Positions 59,578 to 64,000 of a DNA stretch of 64,000 nucleotides are shown here, one piece after another. A program made the position numbers and the translations under genes. The stretch comes from Streptomyces sp. CNH099. Lineage in GTDB: Bacteria; Actinomycetota; Actinomycetes; Streptomycetales; Streptomycetaceae. The stretch spans positions 62,001-126,000 of the forward strand of contig AZWL01000013.1 of the NCBI GenBank assembly GCA_000514715.1, given 5' to 3'. How positions within the stretch are numbered: position 1 is the first letter of the stretch; each line of letters starts with the position of its first letter. Below the pieces are notes generated by a model. The model was not told where the DNA came from, did not search any database, and worked only from the letters and a program-made list of their open reading frames with translations.

Positions 59578-61284
59578 CGGTCACTTGACTACGCGGCGGC
59601 GTTGCCGTTCCTGAGTAACGTCGAAGTCATCGCCTCCACCGTCGTCGCCGTCTGTACCGCGATCACGGGAGTCGTCGCTCTCGCACGCGCCATCCGTTCC
59701 AACCAACGGACAGTGCGGGCGAAAAGCCTCAAGATTGGCTGGCAGGTCGATTCAGGCCCCGACTCGACAGGTGCCCTCGTCCTCAACGAGTCCCAGGCGA
59801 CGTTTCAGAAGTTAGTCGTCACCGTCACTTGCGGCCCACGCCTGCGTACGGCACGCAAGGACATCGCCCTTCTCAAGGCAGGCGACGAGCATCTGTGGCC
59901 GAGCGACGACGTCCACAGTTCGGTGAGAGCCGGGCCGTCTCCCACGGATGCCTCGACCAGGCACCACGGCACGCCGCACAATGTGCAGATCACCTTCCGG
60001 GACGGCAAAGGCTACTGGTCCCGAAGCGATGAGCGGCTCGACCGGGTGCGGTCGCTGGTGGTCTGGGCGGAGCGGACCCGGGCTCGCACTCTGGCCAGAT
60101 ACTTTGGGTCTTCCAGTCCCTTCCGCAGAACGTACGCCGTCTCTGTCAAGGTGGAGTCGTTCGACCGCACCGAGGCGCTGGAAGAAGCGCTCACAAGACT
60201 CGTCGCGACTGGTCGCCCACCACGCGGCTACCACGTTCCGGATGTGGTAGCCGGGCCGCATGACTGGATCGGGCGCGTCGTGCGGGAAGGCTCGGTACTT
60301 GAGCCGCCGTTCAGCCCCGCAGGGCTGGCTCGAATCTCCCCTGTCGCTGTGGCAGCACTCACCTGCCAAGAACAGCTCTACGCGATACCGTACGTCTTCG
60401 ACAGCGTGGCTCTGATCCGCAACAACGCGCTTGTGGGCAGCGGTCCGATGCCGACGACGTTCGACGCGACCATCCGCGCCGGTAACGCGGTTGTCGAAGC
60501 CAGAGGAATCGAGGACGGCGCCGGAGTCGCGCTCCAGGTCGGATCCCCCGATCCAGCGGGGAATGCTGGCGATCCGTACCACATGTGGCCACTGTTCTCC
60601 AGCTGCGGCGGGACGTTCTTCGGCCTGCGCAGGACTCCCTCCGAAGGGGGCGGCAACGACAGGTTCGAGGACATCTCAGTCTGGCGCGAGAACTTCGTGA
60701 ACGCGTTCGTTCAGCTAAGCAAGCTCGGCACCGGTCCGGGCGGGAACGGCGCGCTGAACCCGGACATCGGCCGCGCGGAAGCATTGCCGCTTTTCTTGGA
60801 GGGGCGCGCCCCGTTTCTGGTCTGCTCGTCACGTGCCCTCGCCTCGATCAAGGACAAGCGCCTGGACGTGAGCGTCGCCGCGGTACCTCCGTTGGGTGAC
60901 AGGCAAGCCGTGTCGATGGTCTCGGTCTACGGCTTCTACATCTACCGGGACGCACCGAACGTTCCCGCGGCACGCGACCTGGTGACCTCCTATCTGTCCC
61001 AGCCGGGCGCGGGTGAAGACCTCAACAAGCTTCAGCAGCTGGTACCCGTACAGGAGGAGGCGATGCGCACCGTCGCCGCCCGGGACGCGGTCCTGCGTCC
61101 GTACATCGGTCAGTGTGACGACGGCCAAGTGATGCCGTCGTGGCCGGAGATGCGTGCAGCGTGGCAGCTCCTCGGACAGACCGAGTACAAGGTGCTGGCC
61201 GGCGAGGGCGACCCGCGTGCCGTGGCTGGAGAGGCCGCCGAGGCCGGATGGGAGCTACTCCAGGAGGCACGCGGCTCCGAGTAG
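59575..61284 (+). CDS. membrane-anchored extracellular-solute-binding-like protein
   Basis: The 569-residue protein has one N-terminal hydrophobic helix (VEVIASTVVAVCTAITGVVA, about residues 18-42) and no signal cleavage or lipobox. A middle domain of about 190 residues is unrecognised. From about residue 210 it resembles family 1 sugar-binding proteins of ABC transporters (HVPDVVAGPHDWIGRVVREG, LYAIPYVFDSVALIRNNALV, GTFFGLR, ARDLVTSYLSQPGAGEDLNK). No permease or ATPase gene is adjacent, so a sensing or docking role is possible. GC is lower than in most neighbours. The ATG at 59575 is supported by a -10 element; the frame stays open upstream but without a start signal. Confidence 0.7.
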   Translation: MRSLDYAAALPFLSNVEVIASTVVAVCTAITGVVALARAIRSNQRTVRAKSLKIGWQVDSGPDSTGALVLNESQATFQKLVVTVTCGPRLRTARKDIALLKAGDEHLWPSDDVHSSVRAGPSPTDASTRHHGTPHNVQITFRDGKGYWSRSDERLDRVRSLVVWAERTRARTLARYFGSSSPFRRTYAVSVKVESFDRTEALEEALTRLVATGRPPRGYHVPDVVAGPHDWIGRVVREGSVLEPPFSPAGLARISPVAVAALTCQEQLYAIPYVFDSVALIRNNALVGSGPMPTTFDATIRAGNAVVEARGIEDGAGVALQVGSPDPAGNAGDPYHMWPLFSSCGGTFFGLRRTPSEGGGNDRFEDISVWRENFVNAFVQLSKLGTGPGGNGALNPDIGRAEALPLFLEGRAPFLVCSSRALASIKDKRLDVSVAAVPPLGDRQAVSMVSVYGFYIYRDAPNVPAARDLVTSYLSQPGAGEDLNKLQQLVPVQEEAMRTVAARDAVLRPYIGQCDDGQVMPSWPEMRAAWQLLGQTEYKVLAGEGDPRAVAGEAAEAGWELLQEARGSE

Positions 61285-61919
61285 CGAACTCCCCGAAGCT
61301 ACAGTGCCCCAACTGCTTGGGACTCGCGTTGGGGCCGGCCTCGGATGCCGCCAACGGCCGGGGCCGAGATCGGCTTTCGGGAAATCCCCCGCAACCGCGG
61401 TCGGCTCAGCATCTCTCGGCCGAAGAGCTGGCGTGTCGCCGAGCAACGCCCCGGCGGACCGGCTTGCGGGGTGCGCTCGGCCTTGTCCCCAAGGCCCCGG
61501 GACGCGCTCTCCCAAAGCGCCCGGCCGGCACAGGAGTTGAACGCTGTCCGCGTGTACCCCCGCGCTGGCCCGCCGTTCAGCACTCTCCAGCCGAAATCCA
61601 GCCACGGCATGGGAACGCGGGTGGCCCGTATGCGGGCCACCCTGGAATGACCTGGGGGTTTACTCGTTCCACCGGGTCACGGTACTGCGGGGGCTATACG
61701 TTGAAGCGGAACACGAGATACACAGTTTTGACCAGCGGAAACGCTGGAGAATGGGGCTGGGCCCAGCCAAGATCCAGCCGCCGGAAATAGGCCGAGCCAT
61801 GCCCCTGTTCACGCTGGATCGACGGGCCCGTTGAGGACCCAGCCTCCTACTCGCCCCAGTCCAGCAGACAGCGTTGAATTAATACTCGGCTCAGGCTGAC
61901 GGACGGAGCCTTATGAAGA
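61285..61919. other. intergenic region without a convincing gene
   Basis: This 635-bp stretch between convergent genes shows no frame with normal codon bias. Short repeats of ATCCAGCC type (about 61600 and 61772) occur. A minus-strand peptide ending FRFNV (about 61694-61735) recalls the end of YchF-type GTPases but is too short to call. Confidence 0.4.
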
Positions 61920-62483
61920 TCACGCACTGTGATCACCTCGGGAACGGGAAATTTCATTCTCGATCGCCACGATCACCCTGTCGCCCCTGGTTTCCCTGCG
62001 GAGCCAAGAAGCCAAGCGACTCTTTTCCACAGCAAGAGAATGAACTGACCATCCCTCTCCACTGTAGATAGTCAAACCGTTATAACCCACCTTCATTTCG
62101 AGAATCTCCTGGAGATGAATGCCCGTTTTGTACCCAAGATTCTTCGCGATCACGCGAGTAGACGTAAGCGACAACGAAGTGCACATGCTGTACAGCGCAG
62201 ACGCCGCTCCGACCACCGCAGCGAACATCAAAAACAGCAAGTCAGCCATCGAATCAAGGCCGGTAACCACCCCTAGTGTCGTGATAAACAAAAGTGCCAC
62301 GCAGAGCGTGCCTGCGACCACCCGGAGAGTTATGGGCGGTCGCCACACGACGAGTGGCTTTTCCTCGTCATCAGGAAACAACTCGCCCCCATTCAACACC
62401 AACCAGGAGGCATATACGTGGTGCAGCACCCCAACTGACCCGTACTGAAAGAACCCGTCCCGCATATTCCGCAGCCATGACAC
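61920..62483 (-). CDS. low-GC membrane protein, possible RHS-toxin immunity factor
   Basis: About 187 residues from GTG 62483 (GGGGAGG seven bases upstream; ATG 62510 is an alternative start). Two hydrophobic segments (VVAGTLCVALLFITTLGVVT and ADLLFLMFAAVVGAASALYS) are followed by a cytosolic domain with a PH-like pattern (SLTSTRVIAKNLGYKTGIHL, then QEILEMKVGYNGLTIYSGEG). GC and codon use are far from the Streptomyces norm. It lies downstream of the RHS toxin on the same strand. Immunity is inferred from position; the family is not recognised. Confidence 0.55.
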   Translation of the reverse strand: MSWLRNMRDGFFQYGSVGVLHHVYASWLVLNGGELFPDDEEKPLVVWRPPITLRVVAGTLCVALLFITTLGVVTGLDSMADLLFLMFAAVVGAASALYSMCTSLSLTSTRVIAKNLGYKTGIHLQEILEMKVGYNGLTIYSGEGWSVHSLAVEKSRLASWLRRETRGDRVIVAIENEISRSRGDHSA

Positions 62484-62851
62484 TGGCCAACCCTCCCCGA
62501 CGGGAAGCATCGAGCATGCTGGGTACCCCTTCCTCAGTTAAATCCAAAGGGGGTGAACGTGTACGAAACTCCACCAGTCATGTTGGCCGGTATGGCTGGT
62601 GGAAGATATTTTACGCCACCCGTGCCGCGCGGCTTGGTGATCTGGACGGTGCAGCGGCTTCGTCATATCAGACGGCGGTTTTCACGACACCGGACGGTAA
62701 CACCCCTCTTACTTCGATGATACGAGCCAGCAGACTAGCCGCGGATGGTCGGCGAGCAGCGGGATCACAGCCCGGGTGCTTTACCATTCCCTCAGATGGA
62801 GACATCTCTCGGTCATCACTTTATTCGCCATCGCAGAATTCTTGGCAGAAG
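62484..62851. other. low-GC spacer between the two small membrane-protein genes
   Basis: No convincing gene is seen on either strand. Open frames here are short, lack ribosome sites and have no third-position bias. It may hold remains of an older toxin or immunity cassette. Confidence 0.4.
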
Positions 62852-63127
62852 TCAGTCTGTAAAGATCTCCAATAGCCCTTCAACTGCGGCGACCGCGGCG
62901 AACAGCATTCCAATCCCAATGAAACCCAAGCCCACGATCTTATTGATGATTCGTTGCGCCTTCTTGTCACGCGCCGCCGTTACGAAACGACTGGACACGT
63001 TGCGAATATCGAAGACAATGGCTACACCCAATCCGATGCAGAAGAAGCCTGCAAGAAGTGGGCCGAGCAGGCCCCAGCCACTGACCTGGGTTCCATTAGC
63101 AGTCAAGACCGCGCAGCAGTTTTGCAT
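62852..63127 (-). CDS. small membrane protein directly downstream of the RHS toxin, candidate immunity protein
   Basis: The 91-residue protein has two hydrophobic helices (LLGPLLAGFFCIGLGVAIVF, residues about 20-40, and KIVGLGFIGIGMLFAAVAAV, about 64-84) with a basic loop between them. It starts 48 bp after the stop of the RHS gene on the same strand, the usual place for a cognate immunity gene. GC is low. No family is recognised. If it is immunity, a membrane location would fit a toxin acting on the membrane. Confidence 0.6.
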   Translation of the reverse strand: MQNCCAVLTANGTQVSGWGLLGPLLAGFFCIGLGVAIVFDIRNVSSRFVTAARDKKAQRIINKIVGLGFIGIGMLFAAVAAVEGLLEIFTD

Positions 63128-63174
63128 ACCACAGCAGAGCTCCTAAGCGTCAACTACTCCCGGTCTCATGCGGA

Positions 63175-64000
63175 TTAACTGGTCGGGCCTACCCATCGAA
63201 GGCCATCTGATAGATCCCAAGCCCAGCCACCCAGCGTGGGCCCCTGGGCTGCGACACCCAATCCGCCAGCCCAGCCGTAGTTATAGTAATTCCCACCGGA
63301 GGTGCGTTGCCCCCAGCCGGAGGTTCCTCCATACCAGCCGTCTGCCCCGGTGACGCTGGCCATCTGAATCTTCTGATCACTGACTTCCGCCGTATTCCAA
63401 TTAACCGTAGCACCCAAGAATGCCCCGCCCTTCCCCTTCACAAGCGCTCTCGAGCCCTTCGGCGTGTCGACCGTAACGCCACCGCTATACGTAAAGGAAA
63501 ACGTCCCACCTTGGAAGTTGACGTTGGCGCACCCCATGAAGCAGGCGCTTAGCCCCACATTTACATGCTTCCATCCTTCTGACGCCATATACCGACCCAC
63601 TGGCGCAGCTAGAGCTATAGCCGCCTTGGTTTCGGCAGGGAGCGGCAGCGCGTTGAGGATTCCCCCCAGGATTGAGGATTTATTGTTCTCCTTTTTGCGC
63701 CATTCGGCTTTGGCTTTTGCGGCGGCGAGGAGTTGGGCGCGTTTCATGCTGTCGAGGCGGTAGCGCTCTTCCTGGGCTCGGGCTTGCTGGGCGCGGGTCT
63801 GGGCCCAGTAGGAGTTGAAGCTTCTGGTGTTGTGGCGGACGAGGGCGCGGTATTTGCTGGTGGTGTGGCCTCGGCTGTTGGTGTAGCCCTGGTTGCGGTA
63901 CCAGCTTTTGCGGACCTTGTTGTTGCCGAATCCCTTCTTGGTGACTTCGTCGTAGAGCATCTCACCGGTGGGGTCGGATGCGGTGACGGGGGTGTTGTTG
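63175..64000 (-). CDS. RHS-repeat polymorphic toxin, C-terminal part; 5' end outside the window
   Basis: About 274 C-terminal residues are visible. The sequence NNTPVTASDPTGEMLYDEVT at the window edge matches the conserved end of the RHS core (the N-P-V-S-DPTG motif), after which variable toxin tips begin. The tip has a basic helical stretch (about the first 110 residues after the motif, with ARAQEERYRLDSMKRAQLLA). Then follow a hydrophobic Ala-rich helix (LPAETKAAIALAAPVGRYMA) and a Gly/aromatic beta-rich end with Cys-rich NVGLSACFMGCANVNF and YYNYGWAGGLG segments. No known nuclease or deaminase motif is seen. GC falls sharply in the tip, as is common for swapped toxin modules. RHS proteins deliver such tips into competitor cells. 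Confidence 0.82.
   Translation of the reverse strand, partial: NNTPVTASDPTGEMLYDEVTKKGFGNNKVRKSWYRNQGYTNSRGHTTSKYRALVRHNTRSFNSYWAQTRAQQARAQEERYRLDSMKRAQLLAAAKAKAEWRKKENNKSSILGGILNALPLPAETKAAIALAAPVGRYMASEGWKHVNVGLSACFMGCANVNFQGGTFSFTYSGGVTVDTPKGSRALVKGKGGAFLGATVNWNTAEVSDQKIQMASVTGADGWYGGTSGWGQRTSGGNYYNYGWAGGLGVAAQGPTLGGWAWDLSDGLRWVGPTS

Noticed and set aside
61694..61735. Peptide ending FRFNV like the C-terminus of YchF
   Set aside because: Only about a dozen residues match and no upstream YchF sequence is present; likely chance.

Overview
The window is high-GC actinobacterial DNA, almost certainly from a Streptomyces or close relative. The signs are strong G/C bias at third codon positions, many GTG starts, SARP and XRE/DUF397 regulators, Tat-exported hydrolases, an orthologue of Streptomyces xylanase XlnA and a perfect CebR box. 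It reads as a chromosomal-arm or accessory region. The last 3 kb has visibly lower GC and looks acquired.

Layout: 1-8.04 kb is one end of a specialised-metabolism cluster: a MIO-type aromatic ammonia-lyase with a tyrosine-lyase-like His-Leu pair, a FOXRED2-like flavoprotein, an FMN alpha-hydroxyacid oxidase, a P450, a CPA2 antiporter and an adenylate-forming ligase. Three promoters share one palindrome at identical spacing. 8.1-18.1 kb holds a DUF574 methyltransferase, an AfsR-like regulator, a YoeB remnant, a Tat-exported propeller hydrolase, a lipoprotein hydrolase and a two-component system. 18.3-29.3 kb is regulatory: Cys-cluster XRE protein, sigma-like protein, second DUF574 enzyme, a whiJ-type triad, a CHAT protease, a SpoIIE/PP2C phosphatase and a wHTH protein.

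29.6-32.8 kb is the most novel part: a compact RiPP locus of SARP regulator, APH-fold kinase and HopA1-family protein (the dehydratase pair of class V lanthipeptides and thioamitides), then a 50-residue precursor with two HTTQITT core repeats and no cysteine. A 28-bp near-palindrome lies before the precursor and a strong terminator after it.

32.8-40.4 kb carries secreted proteins: a catalytically dead trypsin/FG-GAP protein, a small exported protein, a huge Ala-rich ALF-repeat protein and a membrane protein. 40.5-48.2 kb and 55.7-57.9 kb are glycan-degradation loci: GH92, a ricin-linked esterase, GH10 XlnA with CGAAA-type inverted repeats, and GH9 under a CebR box. Between them lie an Rrf2/SDR pair with duplicated operators, a Ser/Thr kinase with TPRs, a beta-lactamase-fold enzyme and decayed genes (TetR, MFS, RHS fragments). 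GH9 ends against a degraded IS630 transposase.

58.6-64 kb is an RHS toxin neighbourhood: a frameshifted RHS fragment, a membrane-anchored solute-binding-like protein, two low-GC membrane proteins that may be immunity factors, and the 3' end of an RHS toxin gene running off the window. No rRNA, tRNA or CRISPR array was recognised.
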